From Shinisaurus crocodilurus (Eukaryota > Chordata > Lepidosauria > Squamata > Shinisauridae): 64,000 nt of DNA. Position numbers and translations under genes: made by a program. How positions within the stretch are numbered: position 1 is the stretch's first letter; each line of letters begins with the position of its first letter. The notes under the pieces are model-generated. The model was not told the DNA's origin, did not search any database, and saw only the letters and a list, made by a program, of their open reading frames with translations. The DNA lies in the NCBI GenBank assembly GCA_021292165.1, contig CM037879.1, positions 111,592,359-111,656,358 on the forward strand, read 5' to 3'. Of this stretch, positions 23,061-33,367 are shown piece after piece.

Positions 23061-23334
23061 CCAGTAATTTTTACATACTTAGTAGAGGCTGTTGCTATTT
23101 ATGACACGGAGCCAACAAGCTGTATGAGCCAGCAAGGAGACTAAATTATTTGTCACTGCTAAAAAGCACTTTAATTAACATCAGTATGTCAGGCCTTTAA
23201 TCCTTGTAACATTTTTAAAAGACTACTTATTTGCCAGAGCATTCAGAAAAGAGAATTCATATTTGTTTTCCTCTCTTATTTATTTTTATAAGGATGAGAT
23301 ATTTTCTTACTCTTAGTAAAGCAATTGCTGAAAA
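23061..23334. other. Short non-coding spacer
   Basis: Unique AT-rich DNA between two transposons; nothing recognised. Confidence 0.4.
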
Positions 23335-24588
23335 TACCGTATTTTTCGCTCCATAACACGCACTTCCCCTCCCCCAAATAGGGGGAAATGTCTGTGCGTG
23401 TTATGGAGTGAATATTGTAAAAAATAAGTAATTTTTTTTTTTTACATACCTCCCTCTGGGCTCGTGGGCGGAGCGGGGCAAGCCCCCGCCTCTCAGCTGA
23501 TTCGGTTGCGGCGGCCCCCCCGGCAGCAGGGACGCGGGCGGACAGGTGCAGGACCAGCTCTGCTCCGTGCGGCGACCTCCGGAGCCCACTGGCCGGTGGA
23601 AGAGAGGAGGGCTCCTGCGCGGAGCGGGACAAGGCCACCCGCGCCCACCACAAACTTTGCCGCTGAGGCGGTGGTGGCGCGGCGATGGCGGCAACAAACT
23701 GCTCCATAGCGCTACAAGTGTTTTGGGGGCTCAATAGCAGCTACGGAGCCGCCAAATTTAGTTGTTTGCAAGCTAAATTTGGTCCTTTTGCTGCTCCACA
23801 ACTCCTACAGACACCATTAAGGAAAGTAATTGGGGGGGCAGCAGGGACGCGGGTGGGTGGGTGCAGGGCCAGTTCTGCTCCGCGCGGCGACCTCCGGAGC
23901 CTGCTGGCCCTGCCCACCGGCGAAAGTGGCGCGACGGGACCAACAACACTTCCTTTGTCCTGGTTTGTTTACTTCCAGGGACACTCTGGAAAATGGAGCA
24001 TCTACGGCAGGAACCATAGAGCCCTACAGTAGCATCTCTCATGAGTGTTGTTTGGTAGCCAGACAGTGAGAAGTCACTAGTGCTGCTGATGAGAAGTTTA
24101 CTTTTGGAACAGTAAAAGTAAGCAGATGCTTTGAAATGGGGCGGGGGACTGGGTCTGAGTGAGGAGGAGGAGTGAGCCTGGACCACTTCAAGCATGCAAG
24201 ATAGCAGGGAAAGGTGCTAACTAGCAGCGAGGGCAGCAGCAGCGAGGGTGGGGAGGAAGGTCCAATATTGCCCTTCTACTCAGACTACCGTAATTTGGGT
24301 CTAGTAAGTGCACTGAAATATGAACTGAACAACTTTCTGGACAGTTCACAAAACTTAAAACCATAAAATACAACAGTTTAATAAAATGCAATATAAAAAC
24401 CTCTAAATGTTTAAAACAGAATAAAACCAAAGTAAAAGCCAGCAGCAGTGTATACATCTAAGATCACAACATTTTTTTTTAACTGAAGGACTAAACATCG
24501 CACATGATTTCCCCCCACCTGTTTTCTTCTTCTAAAATCTAAGTGCGTGTTATGGGCAGGTGCGTGGTATGGAGCGAAAAATACGATA
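23335..24588. mobile_element. TIR DNA transposon, TA-flanked, GC-rich core
   Basis: The left end TACCGTATTTTTCGCTCC is inverted at the right end (GGAGCGAAAAATACGATA), and the arms continue (ATAACACGCAC against GTGCGTGTTAT, with an extra GTGCGTGGTAT step). The outermost bases are TA, compatible with a TA target duplication, but the superfamily is not certain. The core is GC-rich and holds two diverged direct copies of a 73-base block (23522-23594 and 23838-23909). Open frames of 60-152 codons overlap on both strands and I recognise no transposase, so it is likely non-autonomous. Confidence 0.7.
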
Positions 24589-25415
24589 CACTGCAAACCC
24601 ATCCCAGGCTTACACCCATCTTCTCCCCTTCCATATAAAATATGTTTTCCATGTAACACAGAAGATCCATCCACATATGACTTGCAATCTAAAACCCATG
24701 CTATTATCTTTATGCCTCTTTCATCAGCCAGAAGAGCAAAAAAACAAAAACAAAAACAAAAAAACCCAAACCCTTTACAGTTATTTATTTATTCATTTAT
24801 TTTTAAAAGAGGCAAATCAAGCAAGTTTGATTTGTATAACTCCTTATTTGCATAATATGAAAAATGTGAGATTCCTGCTTTCAAGATTTTGGAATTCTTC
24901 AGTGCAAGATTCCCTGGGTAGTTCCTACTTTCTGCATTAAACTTTTTAAAGTGTTGTCCTGCACTTTTGCTTGTTTCAACAGCAATGGATGTGCTGACCT
25001 GCTTAGCAAAGCACTTCTGCTGCCTGATATCCCAGGCAGGCACTGTGCCCTCATGAAGGGAATAAACCAGTTTGTCCTTACAATGAACTGGTAAGCAAAG
25101 TAATAAATGTCACATCACACAGATGTCTAATCAAGTGCTCAGTAGGTAACATTTACTGGATATGTCCTCATCACATCTGTTTGTGGGCAACTCTGCGCAA
25201 ACTAAGATTTGCTATTTCAGCAGCCATTATTTTCATTAGCATCTTTCCTTGTAGCAAGAACGCTAGTGCTTTTAATGATGTTCACTTTTAAATTCTAAAA
25301 GGTGGTGTTTGTTCTTGGAAAGCAGAAGTCATCGACTGCTCTGTGGCAACAGTAAAATATAAAACATACTGTACTGTAGCAAGGGTCACATGATTTTATG
25401 AAGGGTGGCCATGTG
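24589..25415. other. Non-coding, no recognised feature
   Basis: AT-rich DNA with an (AAAAC)n-like stretch at 24738-24765. The 126- and 102-codon frames overlap and are not protein-like. Confidence 0.45.
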
Positions 25416-25745
25416 TCCTACTTTATAGAGGGCACTCCTCTATTTGAAGGGCCCAAGTTCAGTTTAAAGCTAAAGAACCATAAGAAGAGAGAAGAGGGGG
25501 CCTGAAGTTGCCCATCAGCAGTTAGCACCTGGACAGCAGAGTAAGGTCACCTGGTCACAATTGTTCCCATTATGGTGAGATGGACTTTATTTCTATTTAA
25601 ATTATAGTAATTATTTCTAAATTTGCATCTAGACATCAATTAGCATATGCAGATTTTATGCAAATCTGTGTCCCCTTTGGGTGTTTTTTTTTTTGGTGAT
25701 GCATTTCTTCTTTTTTGGCAATGCGTAAGTGGCCATCCTAACAGT
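25416..25745. mobile_element. Dispersed repeat, probable hAT MITE
   Basis: It shares order and sequence with 52264-52635: GGTGGCCATGTGTCCTACTT at the left, TAAAGAACCAT, CAGCACCTGGACAGCA-like DNA, TATGGTGAGATGGACTTTAT, ATTATTTCTAAATTTG, and GTGGCCATCCTA at the right. The GTGGCCA ends are inverted. No coding capacity. Confidence 0.55.
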
Positions 25746-25904
25746 GTGAGAAGTCAAATGATGGGTCTTATTGACCTTTCTACAAAGGTAGAAATGACTA
25801 CTAATATACTGTCACCAGAATAAAGATGTTTGAGTTCTAAGCTGAACTATTTGATGCAATCACAGAACCATAAATGTCTTTTTGTATAATAATTCTATGA
25901 CCAG
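25746..25904. other. Short spacer
   Basis: No recognised feature. Confidence 0.4.
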
Positions 25905-26345
25905 ATTAGGGCGCAATCCAATGCGGCTGCCCGTAACCCTCCGAACTTGGAGGATTACAGGAATCCTATGCAGGGTGGGAGGAGCACAGAGGCGAAGATC
26001 GCCTCTGCACTCATCCCACTCTGCAAAGCAGCTAGATAGCCAATTTCAGCCCTCTAACTGCAGCACTTTGGAGCGGGAGGGATGGAGGTTGAGGTGCCGC
26101 CAGGAGACTGTCTCCTCCCCTCCCCGTTCCTCCCTGCCTCCTAAACCCCTTCTCCAAGGTCACTCTTATGAGCTAGGAGAATCAGGCAGTGTGGTTCTTT
26201 CCACGCCAGAAGTGGCAGGTGGGGAGGGTGCCCTGCATGCAGATCCCTAGATCTGAGGTGGGAGCAGTTTTCCAACCTTGGATCTGGGAATCTGAAAATC
26301 TTATGGCCCTCTAGACTCTGTCTAGGGGCCATAAGATCACTCCGT
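25905..26345. other. Moderately GC-rich block, possible DNA-element remnant
   Basis: It begins TTAGGGCGCAATCC, related to the AATCC-starting squamate repeats, and includes the perfect-arm hairpin CTTATGGCCCCTAGACAG-type pair at 26299-26336. A 122-codon frame is present but looks compositional. I cannot assign it. Confidence 0.35.
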
Positions 26346-26513
26346 TGTTTGGTTTTTTTTTTAAAAACCTGCAAAGAGTCAAAAGTTGTGCTTTCCAGGT
26401 TTTAATCTAATCCTCTCTTTCTGAATGTAAATGGAAATCATTCTCACCTATCCACCCTCTTTCCACCACTACATGCAAACTTTCCTATAGAAACATCCAA
26501 GTCATGTTTAGGG

Positions 26514-26690
26514 AATGGCCGTAGCTCAGTCGAATGCAGAAGGTCCCACATTTAATCCCCGGCATCTCCAAGTAGGACTGGGAAAGACTTCTGCATGAAA
26601 CCCTGGAGAGATGCTGCCAGTCAGTGTAGGCAATACTAAACTAGATGGGCCATAGGACTGACCTGGTATAAGGCAGCATCCTCTGTTCTT
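26514..26690 (+). mobile_element. tRNA-Ala-type SINE
   Basis: It shows GTAGCTCAGT (box A), CACATTTAATCCCCGGCAT (box B region), CCTGGAGAGATGCTGCCAGT and CTGACCTGGTATAAGGCAGC. It is the same family as 35291-35475 (minus) and 53765-53955 (plus). This copy is diverged and lacks part of the anticodon-arm region. Confidence 0.75.
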
Positions 26691-27727
26691 TCCTAATATC
26701 ATAATTGTCTTAATAAGATTCTAAGCCACCTCACTGCTGTCAATGTTCTTCAGTGTTTAAGCATTTAACAGCAACTGAGTTCCTTTTTAGTTCAAAAACT
26801 TCAGAAGACTCGAAGGACTTTTCTACTTGAGGCTTTTAACCCACCACTTTACTGAGGCTTCTGCTTCCGGCTTCTTTGTAGGATTAAGATCAGCTCCTTT
26901 ACACATATTATTTTCTGCAGGTTTTCTTTGTCTGCCTTTCTAGATGTTCCATTACACAGCCACTATGTGGCAGTATGATATAGTGGAGGATAAAATGGAG
27001 GGGAGGATTATGTAAGCGGTCTTGGGTTCCTTGCAAGAGGAACAAATGTGGGGTATAAAATAAATAAATAAATAAATAAATAAATAAAAATTGCGCAAAT
27101 ACATAAGGGTTTCATGCTGCCATTCACAGATATATCAAACTTTCCCTGTTAGGGAAAAAAACATCCTGCTAAAATGGTTGCACAGAACAGTAGAGGCCCT
27201 GGAGGATGTCAGCGTTGCGTAAAGCACCCGCAAACTACCTTGAGTGAAGAATCATGAGCTCATGATAAATGCCTCATGTAGAAAGGTTCAAAATATTTCA
27301 CATGGGATTGTGATAAATCTGTTTGAGAGGATAGTTGGAAAAAGAAAGGGTTCCGTTAATCAATGCCCTTACAGAACAGCTTCCCAACCCTGCACAGCGT
27401 TGCTTTCCAAGAATAATGTAGTAGGTAAATGTGGACTCCTGACTTCTCACTTCCTGTTGCATCCTAACTTCTCATTTTTAACAGTGGTTGGTTGTTGTTG
27501 TTTTTTTTTGATGATGATGATGCCTCAGTAATATCCATAAATAATAAATGCTTTCTCAATTTTTCCTTAATATTTACTTTGTTTGATAGCTCATTGTTGG
27601 TCCTTAAGTTGTTAAGAACCCTTGCTACCACAAAGAATTAAAATCATATAATACAGAGTTCCAAGTATTTCAGGGTCCTCTTATGAATTAGTAGCTGGTA
27701 AAACAAAACAACAACAACAACAACAAA
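26691..27727. other. Non-coding with a deleted SINE
   Basis: 26965-27088 is the tail half of the 7546-type SINE with its middle deleted (GTATGATATAGTGGAGGATA then GGTATAAAATAAATAAATAA). The 95-codon plus frame at 27244 is not recognised. 27485-27522 has T10 and (GAT)n; 27706-27728 is (CAA)n next to the CR1 start. Confidence 0.5.
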
Positions 27728-29859
27728 ACACAGGGTAGGAATAAAGTGGCAAGTGACTCTCACGAGAAAGGGAGCCCAGGAGGGGTGGGAGTTTTTAAAG
27801 AAGGAAATTTTAAAGGCACAATTGCAAACAATTCCCACAAGGAAAAAAGGCAGAGGGCAACAGAAAAAGCCAATGTGGCTTCACAATAAACTCAAAGATG
27901 ACCTGAAAACAAAAAAGGACACGTATAGGAAGTGGAAGGAAGGACAGGCTACAGGGGAAGAGTACAGGCAGGTAGCACAGAACTGCAGGAATAGTGTCAG
28001 GAAGGCTAAAGCTGAGAATGAGCTAAGGTTAGCGAGGAATGCTAAAAGCAACAAAAAAGCTTTCTTCAGATACATGCACAGTAAAAGACAGAAGAAAGAA
28101 CTGGTGGTTCAACTACGCGATGAGGATGGCAAATTGATAACAGAAGACAAAGAAAAGGCAGAAGTGTTCAATTCCTACTTCGGCTCGGTCTTCTCCCAAA
28201 AGAGGGTCTATGACCCCCCTGGCAAACCTGAAGTGCAGACTGAAGGGGCAGAATTGCAGCTTGAGATTGATAGGCAAATGGTCAAGGAGCACCTGATTAC
28301 TCTGAACGAGTTTAAATCTCCAGGGCCTGATGAGCTGCATCCTAGAGTAATAAAGGAACTGGCAGAAGAACTCTCAGAACCACTGTCTATTATCTTTGAG
28401 AAATCATGGAGGACAGGTGAAGTGCCAGACGACTGGAGGAGGGCAAATGTTGTTCCCATCTTCAAAAAGGGCAAGAAGGAGGAACCTGGGAACTATAGGC
28501 CAGTCAGTCTGACATCAATCCCTGGGAAGATTTTTGAGCAGATTATAAAGAAGTCAGTCTGCAAGCACCTTGAAAACAATGCAGTGATTACTAGAAGCCA
28601 GCATGGATTTGTCAAGAACAAATCCTGTCAGACTAATCTGATCTCATTTTTTGATCGGGTAACCTCCCTTGTGGACTGTGGGAATGCTGTGGACATTATA
28701 TATCTGGACTTCAGCAAAGCTTTCGACAAAGTGCCTCATGATATCCTGATTAGTAAGCTAGCTAAGAGTGGGCTAGATGGAACAACTATCAGGTGGATCC
28801 ACAATTGGCTAAAGAATCGGACTCAAAGAGTGCTTATCAATGGTTCCTTCTCAAACTGGGGAGAGGTAATGAGCGGGGTACCACAGGGCTCGGTCCTGGG
28901 CCCGGTGCTCTTCAACATTTTTATTAATGACTTGGATGAGGAGGTACAGGGAATGCTTATCAAATTTGCAGATGACACAAAGTTGGGTGGAACAGCTAAT
29001 ACTCTGGAAGACAGAAACAAAATTCAAAGTGACCTCGATAGGCTGGAGCGCTGGGCCGAAAACAACAGAATGAAATTTAATAGGGATAAATGCCAAGTGC
29101 TGCACCTAGGGAGAGGAAACCAAATGCAGAGTTACAGAATGGGGGACACTTGGCTCAACAATACTACAAGTGAGAAGGATCTTGGAATTGTGGTAGATCA
29201 CAAACTGAATATGAGCCAGCAATGCGATGTGGCTGCAAAGAAGGCAAATGCAATTTTGGGCTGTATTAATAGAAGTATAGCTTCCAAATCGCGGGAAGTG
29301 ATAATTCCCCTTTACTCGGCACTGGTTAGGCCTCATCTTGAGTACTGCGTCCAGTTCTGGGCACCTCACTTTAAGAAGGACATAGACAAACTGGAGAGGG
29401 TTCAGAGGAGGGCAACAAGGATGATAAAGGGACTGGAAACAAGGCCCTATGAGGAGAGACTGAAAGAACTGGGCATGTTTAGCCTTCAGAAGAGGAGACT
29501 GAGGGGAGATATGATCGCACTCTTCCAGTATTTGAAGGGATGTCACACAGAGGAGGGCAAAGATCTCTTCTCGTTCATCCCAGTTTGCAGGACACGGAAT
29601 AATGGGCTCAAGTTACAGGAACCTAGATTCCACCTAAACATCAGGAAAAATTTCCTGACTGTCAGAGCAATAAGACAATGGAATCAACTACCTAGGGAGG
29701 TGGTGGGCTCTCCCAGTCTGGAGGCATTCAAGGTGCAGCTGGACAGACATCTGTCAGAGATGCTTTGACCTGGATTCCTGCATTGAGCAGGGGGTTGGAC
29801 TCGATGGCCTTGTAGGCCCCTTCCAACTCTACTTTTCTATGATTCTATGATTCTATGAT
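27728..29859 (+). mobile_element. CR1 LINE, 5'-truncated, long open frame
   Basis: A CR1 retrotransposon lacking its endonuclease half and 5' end but with an intact rest of ORF2 and a complete 3' end. The 3' UTR is short and ends in repeated ATTCTATGA, the CR1 signature, with no poly(A). The 5' limit is uncertain because a (CAA)n microsatellite abuts it. An almost identical inverted copy is at 38150-39695, which implies recent activity of the family. Confidence 0.92.
27753..29768 (+). CDS. CR1 ORF2 fragment: reverse transcriptase
   Basis: An uninterrupted 671-codon frame. It begins inside ORF2 (GTG at 27753; no true start), so it is a remnant of a longer protein that would normally carry an N-terminal endonuclease. 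The first 185 residues are the basic linker. RT motifs then follow: SPGPDELHPRVIK (about 188), NYRPVSLTSIPGKIFE, the catalytic YLDFSKAFD with Asp 319, SGVPQGSVLGPVLFNIFIND, and FADD (405-408), with both aspartates intact. The C-terminal region contains LEYCVQFWAPHFKKDI and RATRMIKGLE, typical of CR1. The enzyme would prime reverse transcription at a nicked target in the nucleus. Without the endonuclease and 5' UTR this copy is probably not mobile. Confidence 0.9.
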   Translation: MTLTRKGAQEGWEFLKKEILKAQLQTIPTRKKGRGQQKKPMWLHNKLKDDLKTKKDTYRKWKEGQATGEEYRQVAQNCRNSVRKAKAENELRLARNAKSNKKAFFRYMHSKRQKKELVVQLRDEDGKLITEDKEKAEVFNSYFGSVFSQKRVYDPPGKPEVQTEGAELQLEIDRQMVKEHLITLNEFKSPGPDELHPRVIKELAEELSEPLSIIFEKSWRTGEVPDDWRRANVVPIFKKGKKEEPGNYRPVSLTSIPGKIFEQIIKKSVCKHLENNAVITRSQHGFVKNKSCQTNLISFFDRVTSLVDCGNAVDIIYLDFSKAFDKVPHDILISKLAKSGLDGTTIRWIHNWLKNRTQRVLINGSFSNWGEVMSGVPQGSVLGPVLFNIFINDLDEEVQGMLIKFADDTKLGGTANTLEDRNKIQSDLDRLERWAENNRMKFNRDKCQVLHLGRGNQMQSYRMGDTWLNNTTSEKDLGIVVDHKLNMSQQCDVAAKKANAILGCINRSIASKSREVIIPLYSALVRPHLEYCVQFWAPHFKKDIDKLERVQRRATRMIKGLETRPYEERLKELGMFSLQKRRLRGDMIALFQYLKGCHTEEGKDLFSFIPVCRTRNNGLKLQEPRFHLNIRKNFLTVRAIRQWNQLPREVVGSPSLEAFKVQLDRHLSEML

Positions 29860-30380
29860 AAATTGACAGTTCTCACGAAAGAGGGATGTAAGAAGCTGAT
29901 TCCTGGGAGTACTTCTTCACAGAGCGCATACCGGTAGTTAAACTATGGAATTTGCTACTACAAAATATGATGATGGCCACCAATTTAGGCTTTAAAAGGG
30001 GGTTAGGCAAATTCATGGAGGATATCAGTGGCTACTAGTCATGATGGCTAATATGCTTTCTCCAGAATCAGAGGCAGCATACCTCTGAATAATACCAGTT
30101 GCTGGGAATAACAGTGGGAGAAGGCTATTGCCTTGCTTGTGCGCTACCCATGGTCATGTAGTTGCCACTGTGGGAAACAAGATGCTGGACTAGATGCTGG
30201 CCTTAAGCCAGCCTTCTGCAACCTGGTACCCTCTGGATGCTTTGTATTACAACTCCTATCATCCCTGACCTTTGGTTCTGCTGGCTGGGGCTGAGGGGAG
30301 CTGCCAAAACATCTGCAGGGTACCAGGTTGGGGAAAGCTAAGATAGGCCTTTGGTCTGATCCAGCAGGTTATTGTAATGG
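29860..30380 (+). mobile_element. Other LINE 3' end, interrupted by a MITE
   Basis: CTTCTTCACAGAGCGCATAC, TTTGCTACTACAAAATATGA, GATGGCCACCAATTTAGG, CATGGAGGATATCAGTGGCT, CACTGTGGGAAACAAGATGC and TTTGGTCTGATCCAGCAG follow the order of a common squamate LINE 3' end. At about 30205-30335 it is split by a hairpin MITE (CAACCTGGTACCCTCTGG against GCAGGGTACCAGGTTGGGG). The LINE clade is not certain (CR1 or L2-like). Confidence 0.55.
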
Positions 30381-31629
30381 AAGTGCCATGCATCCCTGAA
30401 GCCAGGGCTGGCTCCAACTTTGGGGTGGGGGAGCTTTGGGCAACATTGTCTATTTATTTATTATTTATTTTAAAGAAATATTTAAATGAACACTGTCTAA
30501 TATTGTGTCTTGGGGTAGCAAGGGCAGGGCTCTTGGGAGTACAAAGGGGAGCAGAGTGTATAAGCTAAGAGAACAGGGAAGAGACCTTAGCATTGTCACA
30601 GGGGATTAATCCATGGCGTGCATCTCATATTATCTGGAGAAGAACTGAGTTGCAGTGCAAAACAGGTGATTTTAGGGGGAAATATATTCAAATTTTGCAG
30701 TTTTTATATTTGGACAAATTTTTGTTTCAAATCTACTCTCAGTTACCCTTCATGTATCATTGTGATCTTTCTGTATTGGAGATTCCCCCCCCCCCCCCGC
30801 CCCAGTATGTTCCTGAATGACACTAAAATGTAAGGGTCAGAATGAAATGTGCATACAGCAGGCAAGGACTCTGCTTCAGCCGCAGAAGTCAGTTATGGAC
30901 TAAGCATTTACACAATGGGACATGTCTTAATTCATCATGATGACTGACTTCTGACAGAAATGACCTATCCCAGTGATGTTAATGGAGCCATTCACCTGAA
31001 TAATAGTATACTGAATATGAGTGAAGATTTGATAGTGTGAGTTTTCAGCGCATACCATACTCTCATGAGAAAGGCCTTGTTAAATTACATAGCTTGCTGT
31101 GGAATGCACACCTTCCAATGAATGTCTTTGAGTATCCCCCCCCCCCCTCAAATGAGCAAAAGAAAAATAGGGGGAGGTTAATAGAACTGCAAATAGTGAA
31201 GGCTTACATTTTCTTCAGGTACGCATCATAATACGACTGGGGATTACTGAAACAAAGGAATCTGGTCAGAAGGCCATCACTATTATGGACTCGGCTACCT
31301 CATACTAGGGATAACAGTGTTCCTAGAAACTGGAACAGAAGCAGAGCTGGGCGGGTGTAGGAGCTAGATGGACTGGGAAGACGCAGGTGAATAAGAACAG
31401 ACCAAGTGTGCACCTTATGATGTTTCTAGGTTGTATGTGAGTGGATAGATGCAGAAGAAGGACACAACTTCAGAAGGCCTGAGAAATTATGTTCTAACAG
31501 ATTTGTGAATAACTTTTACTCATGACTTGTGTTTATTAAAAGTTCACATTCAAGCCAAAAACTAGTGTTCTTTTGCACATTACAGGTAGTTATATAGGAA
31601 GCATTTCTCTTACCCAGCAGAAATAATTC
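30381..31629. other. Non-coding, no recognised feature
   Basis: Unique DNA with C-rich runs at 30784-30800 and 31136-31148. No gene or repeat recognised. Confidence 0.45.
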
Positions 31630-31952
31630 AGGCTAGAATAGTACCTGAAATGGCTAGCCAAGTGCACAGCATGTCTGAAAAAGGCAAAGTGAGGTGGCCA
31701 CCTCAGGCAGCAGACACTGGGGGTGGGCAGAAAGCAGTGGCGAAGGACAGAGCTGTGCATGCAGTGTGGCCTCCTGTACTGCACCCCCTACGTTAGCTTG
31801 CTGCCCTCAGGTGTGGTGAGCATGCTCTCCTGTTTCCAGTGCTGAAGTAAGATTCATCTGCCAGTCAGGTTGGTTTCTCCATGTGGAATGGGAATGGGGT
31901 GCCATCTTGTCCTTTGCCTCAGGCAGCAAAATGTCCCAGGCCAGCCCTGATC
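31630..31952. mobile_element. Dispersed hAT-like repeat
   Basis: GTGAGGTGGCCACCTCAGGC, CAGTGCTGAAGTAAGATTCA, CTGCCAGTCAGGTTGGTTTC and the end CCCAGGCCAGCCCTG match 33092-33367 and 17325-17602. It has no coding capacity. Confidence 0.55.
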
Positions 31953-32120
31953 CTCTCTTCCCACTTCCATCTATGACAGAGGGGGATATGTAGGCTCATC
32001 CTAACAAAGACGCCAGTTCATACATACAAGCAGTGTTCCAAAAATTGAGGGAATATTCCCCTGTTGTTAAGTGAAAATATAAGGTGAGTGAAGACAGGAT
32101 TTTTGTACTCCTAAGGGTGC
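31953..32120. other. Short spacer
   Basis: No recognised feature. Confidence 0.4.
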
Positions 32121-32228
32121 AATCCTATGCATGTTTAGACATTAAAAAAGGCCTGCAACTCCCAACATGCCCTAGCCAGCCATGCTGGGAGTTGTAGGCC
32201 TTTTTTCTGTCTAAACATGCCTAGGATT
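32121..32228. mobile_element. Foldback MITE, complete hairpin
   Basis: The left arm AATCCTATGCATGTTTAGAC and GGCCTGCAACTCCCAACATG pair with the right arm CATGCTGGGAGTTGTAGGCC and GTCTAAACATGCCTAGGATT. The loop is only about ten bases. This is the complete version of the half element at 701-768. Confidence 0.75.
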
Positions 32229-32400
32229 TTATTTGTTTGTTTGTTTGTTTGTTTGTTCGTTCGTTCATTCATTCATTTTCTATACCGCCCATTAGCCGAA
32301 GCTCTCTGGGCGGTGAACAACAATCAATTAAAAACAAACAAACAATAAAATACAGTTAAAATATAAACAATAAAACATTATGACATTTTTACCTATAAGA
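32229..32400 (-). mobile_element. SINE-tail-like repeat fragment
   Basis: (TTTG)n and (TTCA)n runs precede TTTTCTATACCGCCCATTAG, CGAAGCTCTCTGGGCGGTGA and ACAACAATCAATTAAAAACA. Related fragments are at 6595-6660 and 10205-10290. In reverse this is the end of a short interspersed repeat with a TTTG-complement tail. Confidence 0.5.
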
Positions 32401-32570
32401 GGATTGCACCTTTAATCCTCTTATAGTTCTACCAGTTGGCAAATGGAGATTGACCTGTGATCACAGTATGTCTTCTGTCTTCCCCCCAATCACCACAAGC
32501 AATATTAGAGAAGAAGCTATTCCTGGGAACTGCTCAGAATTAATTCAGAGATATTTCTACTCTGTGGGTG
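32401..32570. other. Short spacer
   Basis: No recognised feature. Confidence 0.4.
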
Positions 32571-32726
32571 AACAGGTGTATTCCGTTATCCTGCGGTGGG
32601 AAGTGTAGTTTATTAATGCAATATACTACACTACAGTAGACTAACCTGAACAGGTGTATTCCGTTATCCTGTGGTGGGAAGTGTAGTTTATTAATGCAAT
32701 ATACTACACTACAGTAGACTAACCTG
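32571..32726. repeat. 78-bp tandem duplication, two units
   Basis: Units 32571-32648 and 32649-32726 both start AACAGGTGTATTCCGTTATC and end ACAGTAGACTAACCTG. I see a single difference (CTGCGGTGGG against CTGTGGTGGG). Because 78 is a multiple of three, the minus-strand frame reads through both units, but the peptide is not recognised. Confidence 0.95.
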
Positions 32727-33091
32727 AACATGATGGCTTGGGTGTCTGTTTTGCATTTTTAGCATATTACATTTCCAATCACTTTCTCTCAGAAGTCTGG
32801 AGAGAAAAGTCCACATAGCATTTTATGCATGCATATAGAGGGGAACTGGTGGAACTGACAAACAAGAGGTAGGAGCTGTGTTAACTATAAATGGCCCAAA
32901 TGGAGATTGCTCTATTATTTTTCATTCTCTTTCTTTCTCTGAAATTCATAAACACATCAAGCTTATAGTATGTTCTTGAAAGCTTTAGACAACTATTTGG
33001 TCTCCTGAAATCTGAATGGCCCTTCGTCTGAGGAGGGAGAAGGAACCAGCATGGCTAAGCCTGCTGCAGAGCAGCCAATAAGAATAGGGCA
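32727..33091. other. Non-coding, no recognised feature
   Basis: Unique sequence with a CT-rich tract near 32925-32940. Confidence 0.4.
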
Positions 33092-33367
33092 CACAGGGCC
33101 GGCTCTATCACTAGGCGAAGTCAGGTGGCCACCACAAGCAGAACATGCCGGGGGCAAGGAGTGGCAGGGAGGTGTTGGAGGACAGGGCTGCCTGTGTGTG
33201 CCATGTGTCCTGCCTGCTCCCCTCGGGCACAGTAGAAGATAATGTCTCACTGCCAGTGTCAAAGTGAGATTCAACTGCCAGTCTGGTCAGCTTCAAGTAT
33301 GAGGAAATGGGAGGGAATGCCATCTTCTCCTCTGCTTCAGGCAGCCAAATGTCTTGGGCCAGCCCTG
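33092..33367. mobile_element. hAT-like non-autonomous element
   Basis: The left end CACAGGGCCGGCTCTATCAC and right end TCTTGGGCCAGCCCTG are inverted over the GGGC(C)GGC core. ATAGGGCA (33084-33091) and ATGGGGCA (33368-33375) match at 7 of 8 bases as a possible target duplication. Interior blocks are shared with 31630-31952 and 17325-17602. Confidence 0.6.

Noticed and set aside
23276..24195. GC-rich frames of 60-152 codons as exons of a host gene
   Set aside because: They lie inside a TIR transposon, overlap on both strands and cross its repeated core. No splice structure or family is recognisable.
27755..29890. TCTCACGA at both sides of the first CR1 (27759-27766 and 29873-29880) as a target duplication
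   Set aside because: The left copy appears to lie within CR1 coding sequence (frame reads LTRKGAQEGWEF), and the right copy is about 13 bases beyond the ATTCTATGA end. The match is probably chance.
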